From: Trichormus_B sp936914905
GTDB lineage: Bacteria; Cyanobacteriota; Cyanobacteriia; Cyanobacteriales; Nostocaceae
Assembly: GCF_039871975.1 (NCBI RefSeq)
Contig: NZ_JBDPLL010000001.1
Length of the DNA stretch: 64,000 nt
Strand: one strand, 5' to 3'
This document shows, in pieces, positions 37,997 to 47,637 of the stretch (position 1 is the first letter of the stretch; the number at the start of each line of letters is the position of its first letter). Below the pieces are notes generated by a model. That model saw only the letters and a program-made list of their open reading frames with translations. It was not told the DNA's origin and ran no database searches. A program made the position numbers and the translations under genes.

Positions 37997-40669
37997 TTAC
38001 TCCATAGCCTCATTCACAGGGAATCTATCAATTAACTGCATAGCCCGTTGGGCATTTTTCCGCAAACAGTCCGGGACTAATGGAACATGAGGAATCTGGG
38101 ATAATAGATCTAGAGTCCGGCGTAAAAGCCTGACTACATCACCTTCATCCAAAGTGGTATTTGCACATAGTTGTACCCAATCCATACCTAAAGCCCACTG
38201 TTCGATAATGGCGATTAATTCAAATTCTAACCAAATAGGCAGTGCCACATTATAGCGTCGTTGTATTTGAAACAATTGGCGACGAATCCCCCGCAACTTT
38301 GCCAAAGCATCAGCTACTTCACTACTGAGGTCAAAACGTACTTTACTATCTGGACGTGGGGTTTCTGTCACTAAGGCCGCAGCGGCAGCAGCTAAATGGT
38401 GGGGGTCTAAACTATCTAGTTCACCACTGGAGATCGCTAAACCTAACCATAATTCATTTTCACCCCGAATCGCAGCAGCCATTTGTCCCAGTGTTGTGGG
38501 TACTAAGTTATCTAAACCGCCAAACTGCTGCAAGATTTGGATTAAATTCAGAAATTCTTCCCAATGTCTTTGAGACTGTTGTTCTACCTGTTCTTGTAAC
38601 TCTTCCAGTTCGGCTTCTAATTCTACACAACGCGCTCTGTCTTTAAATATTTTGGCTATGTTTCCTGATTGATGTAAGGGGTGACTTTCTAATTGTGCTT
38701 GCACAGCATTAAACCGAGCAAGTTGTTCCACAACTTCGGGTGGCATATACATAAATTCCCCTGGGTCGGGTATACTCTGAGCAATCGCAGCAGTTTCTTG
38801 ATTACCACGCACACACTGACCCCTTTTTAATGCCAATTCTGCTGGTGGTAAAATATCATGCGACACTTCCACCCTGGGCAATTCAGCATACAAATCTACC
38901 ACATCCGCAACTGTTGCCACATACCAACGGTTATCTTGACCCAAACATACAAAATAAGAACCTTGACCAACATTAGGGGCTTTCGCAACTAAAACTGCTG
39001 TAATTGGCAAAGTCCCTATCATACTTTTATCTTTAAGACTCAAAAGCGTCCCAGACACGGCAAAATCTAGCATCATCGAAAATTGTTCTTGTCTATCTGC
39101 CTGTGCTTGTTCTTGCAGAGTTTTCAGAATATGACGTTCTACTTTTAGCCGTTGTCGCAATTTTTCATACAGCGCCAATTCATTTTCATCAATTGCTGCT
39201 AATTCTGCCTGAATTTTTGCTAATTCTGCTTTTATTTCCCCTATTTCGTCGTATTCTGGCTTTAAATACAACGTTGCCATATACTGTCCAAAACTGCGTT
39301 CTATCAGTTCCCTAGCTTGTTCCAAAGTATGGGTTTGCAGCAAATTCAGCACCATCCCATAGCTGGGTGTAAACTGACTAACTAGAGGATCTGCTGGAGA
39401 TGTAGCCAAATATGCAGCTTCTTTTGCCCCCTCAAAAGGAGTTTGTAATGTCACCACATAGCCTTGTAAATCCATGCCCCGACGACCTGCCCGACCTGAC
39501 ATTTGCAGAAATTCCGAAGGCTTCAACAACCGGTGTCCATTATCGGTGCGTTTGGAAAGAGTAGAAATTACCGTTGTCCGTGCAGGCATATTAATTCCCG
39601 CTGCCAAGGTTTCCGTTGCAAAGACGACTTTAATTAGCCCCTGTTGAAATAATTCCTCTACCAAAACTTTCCAGGCTGGTAAAATGCCAGCATGGTGGGC
39701 TGCAACTCCTCGGTACAATGGGGCAATTTGTCCAGAACGTCCTGCTTCTGGGTTGCGAGCTAAAAATTCATCAATCTGTCTGCGTAATATTTGGGATTCG
39801 TCATTATTGACTAACCATAAATCCCCTACTTCTGCCACGGCTTTATCACATCCTCGGCGGCTGAAAATAAAGAAAATGGCTGGCAGCATATCTCGCCGCT
39901 CTAATTGGCTGATGGTATAAATGATACTGGATGCTTCTGGTCTACCGCCTTTGCCCTTTTCCCCTAGTCCTTTTTTACCCCGTTTAATCAGCCTGGGGTT
40001 AATTTTGGTTTTACTTTCATTGAGGAGGGGGAAGAGTCCTTTGGGATTGCAAAAGTTAAATTCTAAGGGAACTGGTCGAAAATCGGAATAAATCAGGTCT
40101 GTTGGACCATGAACACGATTTAGCCAATCGGTGAGTTGGTCACTGTTAGCAACAGTAGCGGAAAGGGCCACAAGTTGCACTTCATGGGGACAATAGATGA
40201 TTGATTCTTCCCACACCGTACCCCGTTGGCGATCATTCATGTAGTGGCATTCATCCAGGACAACAGCCTCCACATCTACCAAGGAGATCCCAATTTGTCC
40301 TATGGGTGTGCCATAGAGCATATTGCGGAAAATTTCGGTGGTCATGACTAAAATTGGGGCATCCCTGTTAATGGAGGCATCCCCGGTTAACAGTCCAACC
40401 TGATCAAACCCGAATTTTTCTCGAAAGTCACGTAATTTTTGATTCGATAACGCTTTGAGGGGTGTGGTGTAAAACACTCGCTTACCTCGCGCTAGGGCGC
40501 GATAAATGGCGTATTCCCCAATTAATGTTTTACCTGAACCTGTGGGCGCACAGACAACTACTGAGCTGCCAGCATTCAAGGAGGCGATCGCTTCCTGTTG
40601 GAATTGATCCAGTTCAAAGGGAAAAATCGACCCTAAGTTAATTTCTGAAGACGGGGCGGGATAGTTCAC
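37997..40669 (-). CDS. Ski2-like DEAD/DEAH RNA helicase
   Basis: 890 residues of superfamily 2. It contains Walker A CAPTGSGKTLIGEYA, TTPLKALSNQKLRDF, DECHYMNDRQRGTVWEES (DECH), LSATVANSDQLTDWLN, VFATETLAAGINMPARTTV and QMSGRAGRRG, followed by a C-terminal helical domain of the Ski2/Mtr4/Dob1 type and an internal coiled coil (about 450-520). Cyanobacterial homologues act in RNA processing; plant homologues include ISE2. An insertion KKGLGEKGKGGR interrupts the motor loop, probably of filler-repeat origin. Intact. Confidence 0.93.
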   Translation of the reverse strand: MNYPAPSSEINLGSIFPFELDQFQQEAIASLNAGSSVVVCAPTGSGKTLIGEYAIYRALARGKRVFYTTPLKALSNQKLRDFREKFGFDQVGLLTGDASINRDAPILVMTTEIFRNMLYGTPIGQIGISLVDVEAVVLDECHYMNDRQRGTVWEESIIYCPHEVQLVALSATVANSDQLTDWLNRVHGPTDLIYSDFRPVPLEFNFCNPKGLFPLLNESKTKINPRLIKRGKKGLGEKGKGGRPEASSIIYTISQLERRDMLPAIFFIFSRRGCDKAVAEVGDLWLVNNDESQILRRQIDEFLARNPEAGRSGQIAPLYRGVAAHHAGILPAWKVLVEELFQQGLIKVVFATETLAAGINMPARTTVISTLSKRTDNGHRLLKPSEFLQMSGRAGRRGMDLQGYVVTLQTPFEGAKEAAYLATSPADPLVSQFTPSYGMVLNLLQTHTLEQARELIERSFGQYMATLYLKPEYDEIGEIKAELAKIQAELAAIDENELALYEKLRQRLKVERHILKTLQEQAQADRQEQFSMMLDFAVSGTLLSLKDKSMIGTLPITAVLVAKAPNVGQGSYFVCLGQDNRWYVATVADVVDLYAELPRVEVSHDILPPAELALKRGQCVRGNQETAAIAQSIPDPGEFMYMPPEVVEQLARFNAVQAQLESHPLHQSGNIAKIFKDRARCVELEAELEELQEQVEQQSQRHWEEFLNLIQILQQFGGLDNLVPTTLGQMAAAIRGENELWLGLAISSGELDSLDPHHLAAAAAALVTETPRPDSKVRFDLSSEVADALAKLRGIRRQLFQIQRRYNVALPIWLEFELIAIIEQWALGMDWVQLCANTTLDEGDVVRLLRRTLDLLSQIPHVPLVPDCLRKNAQRAMQLIDRFPVNEAME

Positions 40670-40712
40670 TCAATCATCTTTTGCATCCAGACTATCTACT
40701 ATCATAACCTCA

Positions 40713-40747
40713 TTGGTAATTGGTAATTGGTAATTGGTAATTGGTGA
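40713..40747. repeat. Heptamer repeat TTGGTAA
   Basis: Four TTGGTAA units and a TTGGTGA, a short tandemly repeated repetitive sequence of the type typical of heterocystous cyanobacteria, between helicase and proC. A 14-bp duplication (ACTATAAAAGCAAA, 40787-40814) follows. Confidence 0.9.
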
Positions 40748-40979
40748 TTAATTATTCTGCGTATTCCTTAACTAGAAACTTACATTACTATAAAAGCAAA
40801 ACTATAAAAGCAAATATTTTATTAGTCTTGGATAATGACACTGGTAATTGTTGCTGAACCAGCACAACTAATAATTTCTAAAGTTTATCTGCTTGTAATT
40901 AAACCGCTCAAGCGATCGCCCTCCTAGATTAGTTTCACGTAATAAAACACAACCAACATTTTTAGACAATCACCACCTA

Positions 40980-41795
40980 TCACCCCTTACCGAATTCCTG
41001 AGAACGATGAGCAGCAGCTTTCACAGCCTGAATTAAAGCAGAACGAAACCCAGCCTTTTCTAACTCGCTCACTCCGGCAATAGTTGTCCCCCCAGGACTG
41101 GTAACTCTATCCTTCAATTCTGCGGGGTGTAATTTAGTTTCCTCTATGAGTTTTGCAGTTCCCAATACCGTATGCAAAGCTAATTTTTTAGCTACTTCTC
41201 TAGGTAAACCCGCTGCAACTCCCCCATCAGATAAAGCTTCTATCATCAACGCTACATAAGCCGGACCACTACCAGATAAACTTGTCACCGCATCCATGAG
41301 GGTTTCTGCAACTTCTACCACTTCCCCCACGGCGGAAAAAATTTGCTGTGCTTTTTGCTGGTGGCTTGGGTGGGTGTAAGCACCTAAACAAATAGCCGTC
41401 ATTCCTGCTCCCACTGTAGCGGGTGTATTGGGCATAGCGCGAATTACTGGCATTTGGGGAAATGCGGCTTCTAGCTGTTTTAAAAGCACACCCGCCAAAA
41501 TAGAAATAATTAGAGGTGAATGTTCTATAGGTAATATATCTGCTAATTCTTGAGCGATCGCACTAAACACCTGGGGCTTCACCGCCAAGATCACAGCTTC
41601 TTGAACCTCAGCGAAAACCAAGCAATTATCACTCGTTACAGCTACCCCATATTGCTGCTGCAAAAAACTCCGGCGAGCCGCTTGGGGTTCACTGACAATC
41701 ACTTCTGCGCCTTGATAAATTCCACGCGCAATAAGGCAGGATAATAGAGCCTCTCCCATTACCCCACCGCCAATTAAACCAAATTTAATAGTCAT
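40980..41795 (-). CDS. proC: Pyrroline-5-carboxylate reductase
   Basis: 271 residues. The NAD(P)H-binding start is FGLIGGGVMGEALLSCLIAR, with ILAVKPQ, MPNTPATVGAGMTAIC and the C-terminal signature DRVTSPGGTTIAGVSELE. It reduces pyrroline-5-carboxylate to proline. It lies 90 bp downstream of sepF on the same strand, after pipX and pipY, the usual cyanobacterial order. Intact. Confidence 0.96.
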   Translation of the reverse strand: MTIKFGLIGGGVMGEALLSCLIARGIYQGAEVIVSEPQAARRSFLQQQYGVAVTSDNCLVFAEVQEAVILAVKPQVFSAIAQELADILPIEHSPLIISILAGVLLKQLEAAFPQMPVIRAMPNTPATVGAGMTAICLGAYTHPSHQQKAQQIFSAVGEVVEVAETLMDAVTSLSGSGPAYVALMIEALSDGGVAAGLPREVAKKLALHTVLGTAKLIEETKLHPAELKDRVTSPGGTTIAGVSELEKAGFRSALIQAVKAAAHRSQEFGKG

Positions 41796-41884
41796 TTAAT
41801 TAATATTCATTAGTCATTGGTAATTTGTCATTTGTCATTTGTCATGAGCATGAAGACAACGGACAAATGACTAATTCAACTTCA

Positions 41885-42481
41885 TTATTGTGCCATCCGA
41901 TTAACTTCACTGCCCCAAGCTGGAGTAGTTGTGGTTGCGGGACGGGTTGAACGTACTGGTGGTTGGGGAACTTCGTGTAAAAAACCGCCTTGAGTACTGA
42001 CTTGTACACAGCTTGGTGTAAACAAAAAGATACTTTCACCAATGCGCTCTTGATGTCCATCTAGAGCATAAGTACCACCAGCTACAAAATCTACAGCACG
42101 TTGAGCCTGATCGGGGTCCATAATTGTCAAATTTAGAACTACCGATTTACGCTCACGTAATGCTTGAATTGCCTGGGGCATTTCTTCAAAAGTACGTGGT
42201 TCGAGAACTAAAACCTCAGAAATTCCGTTAATTGCGCCTGGCATACCAATCACATTACTCATAGGCTTAGATCCTGCTGCTGCTACTTCATCTCCCATTG
42301 TAGAGGTACCTTCGCGCCAACGTCGATTGGGAGCAGGGGTTTCTTGTGGAGCGGGTTGAGGATTTTCTTGCTGATACAGATTTTGGTAACTATCAGTATC
42401 TGGTTCTTCTTCGTAATATTCGTATTCTACTTGCTCATTCAATCCCACAAAGTCCCTAAGCTTGGAAAATATATTGTTCAT
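41885..42481 (-). CDS. sepF: Cell division protein SepF (Cdv2)
   Basis: 198 residues. The N-terminal amphipathic helix MNNIFSKLRDFVGL precedes an acidic linker and the SepF core: EVLVLEPRTFEEMPQAIQAL, VVLNLTIMDPDQAQRAVDFV and GESIFLFTPS. SepF tethers FtsZ filaments to the membrane and is required for division in cyanobacteria. A gap of about 350 bp separates it from pipY upstream. Confidence 0.95.
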   Translation of the reverse strand: MNNIFSKLRDFVGLNEQVEYEYYEEEPDTDSYQNLYQQENPQPAPQETPAPNRRWREGTSTMGDEVAAAGSKPMSNVIGMPGAINGISEVLVLEPRTFEEMPQAIQALRERKSVVLNLTIMDPDQAQRAVDFVAGGTYALDGHQERIGESIFLFTPSCVQVSTQGGFLHEVPQPPVRSTRPATTTTPAWGSEVNRMAQ

Positions 42482-42834
42482 TTTGTACGCTCCCAGTGGA
42501 AATTACCTTAATTGATCTGGCTGTAAATTTTAGTAGCCAGTATAGTAGCTGCTGCCTTGAGCAATTTTATTGTTGTTTGTAGCCTCTGGTACAGGTTTTC
42601 ATCAAGAAATTTTGCTCTAGAAAAGACTATACCTGAATATGGACATAACAATGAGTCAAGATTATATCCTAATGTTTGAGTAACGAAAAGTCCCTTTCAT
42701 CTAATTTTATCTTAGTGATTACATTTCTCAACACTATATCTTTAAACACGTTCTTTGGCAACAGGCACTGAACTTCTCAGGAAATTATACTATGCTTATT
42801 TCTATATACTTGTGTCTAACTAAACACTAAAACA
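42482..42834. other. Spacer between pipY and sepF
   Basis: About 350 bases; no gene recognised. It probably holds the sepF promoter but no clear boxes were assigned. Confidence 0.5.
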
Positions 42835-43503
42835 TTAGGAGCGATTTCCAAACAAAATTGTTCCCAATCTTACCATCGTTGCACCCGCTCGCACTGCCAA
42901 TTGATAATCTCCAGACATACCCATTGATAGATGCAGCATTTTAATATGCAACCATTGTTGTGATTCAATTTCCTTACCTAATTTCCGAGTGTGATTAAAC
43001 ACAGTTGAAATTTTGTCATCATCCAACCCAAAGGGTGGAATTGTCATTAAACCTTGAATTTGTAAATTTTTGCATTGGTTTAGTGCCTCCAAGTCAGCTA
43101 ATAATTCCGATACCATCCAACCAGACTTATGAGGATCGGGGAGAATTTTGACTTGTAGACAAACCAAGGGAGTCACACCTAGTTGTGATGCTAGGGTATC
43201 TAAACGCTGGGCTATCTGTAGATTATCAACAGAGTGAATCCAATCAAATAATTCCAAAGCTTTTTTAGCTTTGTTAGTTTGTAAATGTCCAATAAAGTGC
43301 CAAGTAATGTCCGGCAAATCCTGCAACTCAGCTTGTTTACTGGCAGCTTTTTGGATACGACTTTCAGCAAAATCACGAATTCCTGCGGTGTATGCCTCCC
43401 GCATCAGTTCAGTCGGAACTTGCTTACTAACAGCAATCAACCGAACAGAAGCAGGAAGTGAAGCGCGAATGGTAGCAATACGTTGACTAATCGAACTACT
43501 CAT
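42835..43503 (-). CDS. pipY: PLP-homeostasis protein PipY (YggS/PLPBP)
   Basis: 222 residues of the YggS family with the PLP-lysine in RLIAVSKQ (K27), then FIGHLQTNKAKKALELFDWI, HSVD and SMGMSGDYQLAVRAGATMVR, which binds the phosphate. The family maintains pyridoxal phosphate and amino acid balance. Its ATG overlaps the stop of pipX by 4 bp, the normal cyanobacterial pipX-pipY pair. Confidence 0.96.
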   Translation of the reverse strand: MSSSISQRIATIRASLPASVRLIAVSKQVPTELMREAYTAGIRDFAESRIQKAASKQAELQDLPDITWHFIGHLQTNKAKKALELFDWIHSVDNLQIAQRLDTLASQLGVTPLVCLQVKILPDPHKSGWMVSELLADLEALNQCKNLQIQGLMTIPPFGLDDDKISTVFNHTRKLGKEIESQQWLHIKMLHLSMGMSGDYQLAVRAGATMVRLGTILFGNRS

Positions 43504-43778
43504 TGGAAGGTGCGTTGGAAAACACTCTGAAGTTGATCGTACTCCTGGGACTTACCACTGCGACGCAAAGTACGTAAACGATTTTCTAGCATCATCCTGG
43601 CTTCAGTCCTACCAATAGACTGAAATTTAATACCTTTAACGTCACTTGTTACCAAAAAAAATAAGCGTTGGGCATAAAGTGTAGTGAAAAGATCCTGGTT
43701 ATCATCAACCATACAGATCCTATATAGTAAACCCCACGTTGGATGATTGATGTAAGTTTCTGAGTAGTCTGGATTCAT
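43500..43778 (-). CDS. pipX: PII-interacting protein PipX
   Basis: 92 residues: NHPTWGLLYRICMVDDNQDL, FTTLYAQRLFFLVTSD and GRTEARMMLENRLRTLRR. PipX swaps between the signal protein PII and the nitrogen regulator NtcA, which it co-activates, so it links 2-oxoglutarate level to nitrogen genes. Translationally coupled to pipY. Confidence 0.95.
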   Translation of the reverse strand: MNPDYSETYINHPTWGLLYRICMVDDNQDLFTTLYAQRLFFLVTSDVKGIKFQSIGRTEARMMLENRLRTLRRSGKSQEYDQLQSVFQRTFQ

Positions 43779-44082
43779 TGAATAGTCAAGGTTTGGAGTA
43801 CATATTCTTTTTCGCAGTCAAACACAAGCATTCCGACGATAATAGATATTCTTTCGCCAAGATTTTTTGTAAAGAATGCGAAACTAAGGACATTTTGCCA
43901 GGTTATGGCTTTCATAAAGACCTTGATCTAGTTTCTCATTGCTAGTGAAAGCAGGAGCACCAATTTCCGGCTCCTTGTTGCACCAGCTCCTTTCCATCCT
44001 GGCATAACTCTAGCTTTATGGCGCAAATGTAATAAAAGGGGTGTGGGGGAAACTCTAGTGCCCCATGCCCCCTCCCTAATCC
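43779..44082. other. Spacer between pipX and pyrC
   Basis: 304 bases without a gene; GGGTGTGGGGG and CCCCATGCCCCCTCCC near 44038-44075 can pair and may form a terminator-like stem for pyrC. Confidence 0.4.
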
Positions 44083-45405
44083 CTAATCCAAGAATGTTAA
44101 GGGTTGTCCCCTGACTTGGGTGTTTACCTGGCCTTTGTCGTAGACGATTTCACCACCGACAATTGTTGTTACAGGCCAACCTGTTAAATTCCAACCTTCA
44201 AAGGGACTCCAACCACATTTGGTTAAAAGTTCTTCCCGCTTAACAGGGTGATAGGTGTCTAAATCTACCAATACTAAATCAGCATCGTAACCAGGGGTAA
44301 TTTCTCCCTTGTTAGGAATACCATAAGTGGTAGCTACAGCCTTAGACATCCAGTTAGCAACTTGAGCAATAGTACATTTTCCTTCGATTGCGGAAGTTAA
44401 CATTAAAGGTAGGGAAGTTTCCACACCGGGCATTCCTGAAGGTGTGTTGGGGTAAGTTTGGGCTTTTTCTTCCAACGTGTGGGGTGCATGATCGGTGGCA
44501 ATAAAATCAATGACTCCATCTCGTAACGCTTGCCAAAGAACTTCGTTATCATGGGGTGATCGCAATGGTGGATTCATCTGCGCCAAAGTACCAATCGTTT
44601 GATATGCACTGGTATTTAACAACAAATGCTGTGGTGTTACCTCCGCTGTCACCCAACTGGGTTTATCCTGACGCAGTAACTCAGTTTCCTCAGCCGTTGA
44701 CATATGCAAAATATGTAACCTGCGTTGATATTTTTTAGAAAGTTTTAATGCCAATTGTGTTGCTAACAGTGCAGCTTGATTATCTTGAATTTGGGAATGA
44801 ATGGCAGGATCATCAATACCAGCAAATTCCTGACGGCGTTGGTTAATCCTCTCTTGATCTTCAGCATGAACAGCAATTAAGCGAGTTCCTTGGGCAAAAA
44901 TCGACTCTAGCAAACCTTCTTGGTTAACTAGCAACTGACCGTGCATTGACCCCATAAAAATTTTAATTCCCGGTGTCGGCTGCGCTAGAAGCAATTCTGA
45001 TAGATTTTCTACTGTTGCCCCAATAAAAAAGCCATAATTAACCAAGCACTTATTAGCAGCCCGTTCTAGCTTGTCATCTAAAGCTGATTGGTTAATTGTC
45101 AAAGGTCTTGTATTGGGCATTTCTAAAAAGGATGTGACTCCCCCTTTAGCGCAAGCACAACTAGCGGTAAACAAGTCTTCCTTATGTTCCAGACCTGGTT
45201 CTCGGAAATGCACTTGCGGATCAATTACACCAGGCAATAAAGTTAAACCCTGTGCGTCAATCTCTTGAGTTGCTGAGGCATTAGAAATCTTTGACGCTAC
45301 TTCGACTATTTGCCCTCCATCCGTCAGCAGATCGCCAATTATCAACTCACCATTGGGTAACATTAGGCTTGCTTGACGAATTAGTAAACTTGTTGGATAT
45401 GACAT
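44083..45405 (-). CDS. pyrC: Dihydroorotase
   Basis: 440 residues of the amidohydrolase superfamily. Metal and substrate residues are visible: DPQVHFREPG, GIKIFMGS (carbamylated Lys), IAVHAED, HILHMS and DFIATDHAPH. It closes carbamoyl-aspartate to dihydroorotate in pyrimidine synthesis. The long multifunctional-type form is usual in cyanobacteria. Divergent from lepB. No lesion. Confidence 0.93.
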   Translation of the reverse strand: MSYPTSLLIRQASLMLPNGELIIGDLLTDGGQIVEVASKISNASATQEIDAQGLTLLPGVIDPQVHFREPGLEHKEDLFTASCACAKGGVTSFLEMPNTRPLTINQSALDDKLERAANKCLVNYGFFIGATVENLSELLLAQPTPGIKIFMGSMHGQLLVNQEGLLESIFAQGTRLIAVHAEDQERINQRRQEFAGIDDPAIHSQIQDNQAALLATQLALKLSKKYQRRLHILHMSTAEETELLRQDKPSWVTAEVTPQHLLLNTSAYQTIGTLAQMNPPLRSPHDNEVLWQALRDGVIDFIATDHAPHTLEEKAQTYPNTPSGMPGVETSLPLMLTSAIEGKCTIAQVANWMSKAVATTYGIPNKGEITPGYDADLVLVDLDTYHPVKREELLTKCGWSPFEGWNLTGWPVTTIVGGEIVYDKGQVNTQVRGQPLTFLD

Positions 45406-45551
45406 GGATGTACAAGAAAATAAGCTGATGCAGACAATTCTGCAAATGCTATTTTAATCAGGAAAACACGCTTCCCTAGTTAAAATAATAAATAAAGTCT
45501 CTCCCCGATGAGTTCAGTGCTTGCCTCTTACCCTAAAATTTAAGTAATTTC

Positions 45552-46205
45552 ATGCAAAATCAAGTGTCTGATAAGAAATATAGCCCCCAACCTGATAATT
45601 CCTGGATCTTAGAGCTAGGCAAAACAATTATCTTGAGCGTCTTTCTGGCCTTGGGAATTCGTACCTTTGTCGCCGAAGCAAGATGGATTCCTTCAGGTTC
45701 AATGGAACCAACGCTGCATGGTACACCAAACCAATGGGAAGCGGATAAGATTATTGTTGATAAGGTGAAGTATAAATTTACTAAGCCAGAACGGGGAGAT
45801 ATAGTTGTATTTTCACCGACGGAAGAATTACAAAAAGAACAATACCATGATGCGTTCATTAAACGAATCATCGGGTTGCCTGGAGAAAAAGTAGAACTGA
45901 GGGAAGGCCAAGTCTATATTAATAACAAAGTTCTAGAAGAAGATAAATATTTGTCCCCCTCTGTGCGTACAGTTGTTGATGTTTGTACATCAGGGCAACA
46001 ACCGCCATTCTTGGCCCAACCAGAAACCATACCACCCAACTCATATCTAGTTTTAGGTGATAATCGTCGTAGCAGTTATGATGGTCGTTGCTGGGGTTTA
46101 GTACCTCGGCAAAATATTATTGGTCGTGCCATAGTTCGTTTTTGGCCTCTTAATAATGTTGGAGCAATAGATAAGTCTCCGTTGTATCCATCTGCAAATC
46201 CTTAG
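45552..46205 (+). CDS. lepB: Signal peptidase I
   Basis: 217 residues. One N-terminal membrane helix (ILSVFLALGIRTFVAEA) is followed by the catalytic SGSMEPT (S50), the general-base lysine in DAFIKRIIGLPGE (K104) and GDNRRSSYDGRCWGLVP. It removes signal peptides from exported proteins. Its TAG stop is part of the first base of a 112-bp palindromic element. Confidence 0.95.
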   Translation: MQNQVSDKKYSPQPDNSWILELGKTIILSVFLALGIRTFVAEARWIPSGSMEPTLHGTPNQWEADKIIVDKVKYKFTKPERGDIVVFSPTEELQKEQYHDAFIKRIIGLPGEKVELREGQVYINNKVLEEDKYLSPSVRTVVDVCTSGQQPPFLAQPETIPPNSYLVLGDNRRSSYDGRCWGLVPRQNIIGRAIVRFWPLNNVGAIDKSPLYPSANP

Positions 46206-46316
46206 AGACTATTAATAAAGTAAATATTAAGTAGGGTGTGTTAAGGCTATGCAAGGATTTTGGAGTTTGAAAGAGTGAGGTTTAGCCGTAACGCACCCTA
46301 CTTAATTAATAGTCTC
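46205..46316. repeat. 112-bp palindromic element after lepB
   Basis: A 12-bp perfect terminal inverted repeat GAGACTATTAAT / ATTAATAGTCTC encloses a second arm pair TTAAGTAGGGTG / CGCACCCTACTTAA. It has no reading frame. Most probably a MITE or a long terminator-like hairpin; only one copy was seen in this window. Confidence 0.7.
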
Positions 46317-46368
46317 TTAAAAAGGCTACCGTTATAGATTTCAAAATTCCAAATTAAGAATTATTTAC

Positions 46369-46541
46369 TAGACCTCTTACAGAATTAATTTTATCTTATA
46401 AAATGGGGTTGTGTTTGTTTTGGCCAAAAGTTAGAGTTACACTGTTATATTTGAATTAGCAATCGCAAAAAACACCAAACAAAAATAAATAAAATCTAAA
46501 ACTCTCTATCATACCACAAAAACAATTTTGCAAGAGGTGTA
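46369..46541. mobile_element. MITE family B, copy 2
   Basis: 173 bp from TAGACCTCTTACA to TGCAAGAGGTGTA with TA at both outer ends; the interior matches 10471-10639 closely. No reading frame. Confidence 0.78.
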
Positions 46542-46635
46542 CTCTTAGCTGTTCCCTGTTCCCTTCTTTGCGAATTACAAATTACGTATCCCTGACGGGA
46601 GTAGGAAGTACTATTACGAATTACGAATTATTTCA

Positions 46636-46985
46636 ATGCCTAATCTAGCTAAGATACTTTTGTATCCGATTAAGTCATTGGACGGTATGGAAGTAGAAAA
46701 GGCAACAATTCTACCTGGTGGCGCACTTAGTTATGACTGAGAATTTGCAATTATGGATGCACAAGGCAAGTTTGTCAATAGTAAACGCGATGCCAAAATT
46801 CATCTATTGCGCTCAGAATTTTCTTTACAAGAAAGAGTTATTCGTCTCCAATTCCCTGGTGGTCAATCACCACGAGTTTTTCATCTTCATGAGTAACTTA
46901 CACCGATAGAAGCAGTTTCAATTGATTTTTTGGGTTTGGTGTCAAAAGTTGGTTTTGAGTGCGTAACAAGCAAGAATGGTATTTT
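46636..46985 (+). pseudogene. MOSC N-terminal barrel protein, truncated
   Basis: MPNLAKILLYPIKSLDGMEV, EKATILPGGALSYD-stop, EFAIMDAQGKFVNSKRDAKI, HLLRSEFSLQERVIRLQFPG and VFHLHE-stop, in one frame, match the MOSC N-terminal beta-barrel (molybdenum-cofactor sulfurase-like). Two stops interrupt it and the C-terminal MOSC domain, with the Cys, is absent. It abuts the gluconokinase remnant. Confidence 0.7.
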
Positions 46986-47381
46986 TGTCTGCTTTTAGCC
47001 ATTGGGCGATCACTTCTCCCTCTGCGATCAGCATCAGTGAATAGTTCTCCCCGTCTCATTTTTTCCTTGGCCTCTACTTAATAAAATGAGTCTGCATCAT
47101 GAAACTCCCATCCCGTTTTGTGTGCAAGTACTTGACCAACGGTAGTTTTTCCTAAGGATAGTGGATTAAATAACCTGTAACTGTGGTTTAGGGGTGTAAT
47201 TCCATTGGGGCAAGAACTCATCAAAAACAATCTTCAGATTTGATTTGAAGTCAAGAGCTACTTTTCGGGCGGTTTGAAGCGAATCGAGTCACAGGCCAAT
47301 TCACTAGTTCACTAGTATGGTGGGTGGTGCTAATCTGGATGTAGCCCAAATTGTCCACTTTTCTTAGCCAGTAACTCCCAT
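46985..47381 (-). pseudogene. Gluconokinase (GntK-like), interrupted by an IS remnant in its P-loop
   Basis: The reverse strand begins at 47381 with MGVTG, and after the IS remnant continues GKTTVGQVLAHKTGWEFHDA, DSFY-stop-VEAKEKMRRGELF and TDADRR. This matches gluconokinase M-G-V-S-G-S-G-K-T and HDADDFH-x(n)-KM-x-R-G-x-PLTD-x-DR. The IS sits between the second glycine and the lysine of the P-loop. A stop and missing C-terminal half confirm loss. Confidence 0.65.
47154..47365 (-). mobile_element. ISAzo13-family remnant, copy 2
   Basis: The first 120 bases (TAAGGATAGTGGATTAAAT ... GATTTGAAGTCA) match 4255-4370 with about 92% identity. The right end is TAAG-NNN-AGTGGA when read on the reverse strand, matching the left TAAGGATAGTGGA as a terminal inverted repeat. 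Only 212 bp remain, so it is an internally deleted copy. Confidence 0.7.
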
Positions 47382-47389
47382 GATAATTA

Positions 47390-47637
47390 TAATTATATTT
47401 CCTCTATCTAAATCTTTAGGCGCTAAATCTGCATATTCACGACCTGATTGCACAACATACCAGCAGATTCTACTAGAATGCCTCGCAAGTCTTCAATTTC
47501 CATCTCGGTCAAATCTCGGTTCAGATATTCGGAACGTTGTTTAGTGAGTACCCAATTAGAGCCTTTTCATAGATTAAAATTTTTGACAATTCGGGAGAGC
47601 CACCTGTGCAAGTATTCTTCTCCGTATAAAAAAGTCT
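47390..47637 (-). other. Spacer with unrecognised gene debris
   Basis: The reverse strand contains VLTKQRSEYLNRDLTEMEIE and LRGILVESAGMLCNQV, a protein-like segment with no family recognised. It overlaps nothing else and is upstream (on the reverse strand, downstream) of the uracil-DNA glycosylase gene. Confidence 0.35.
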
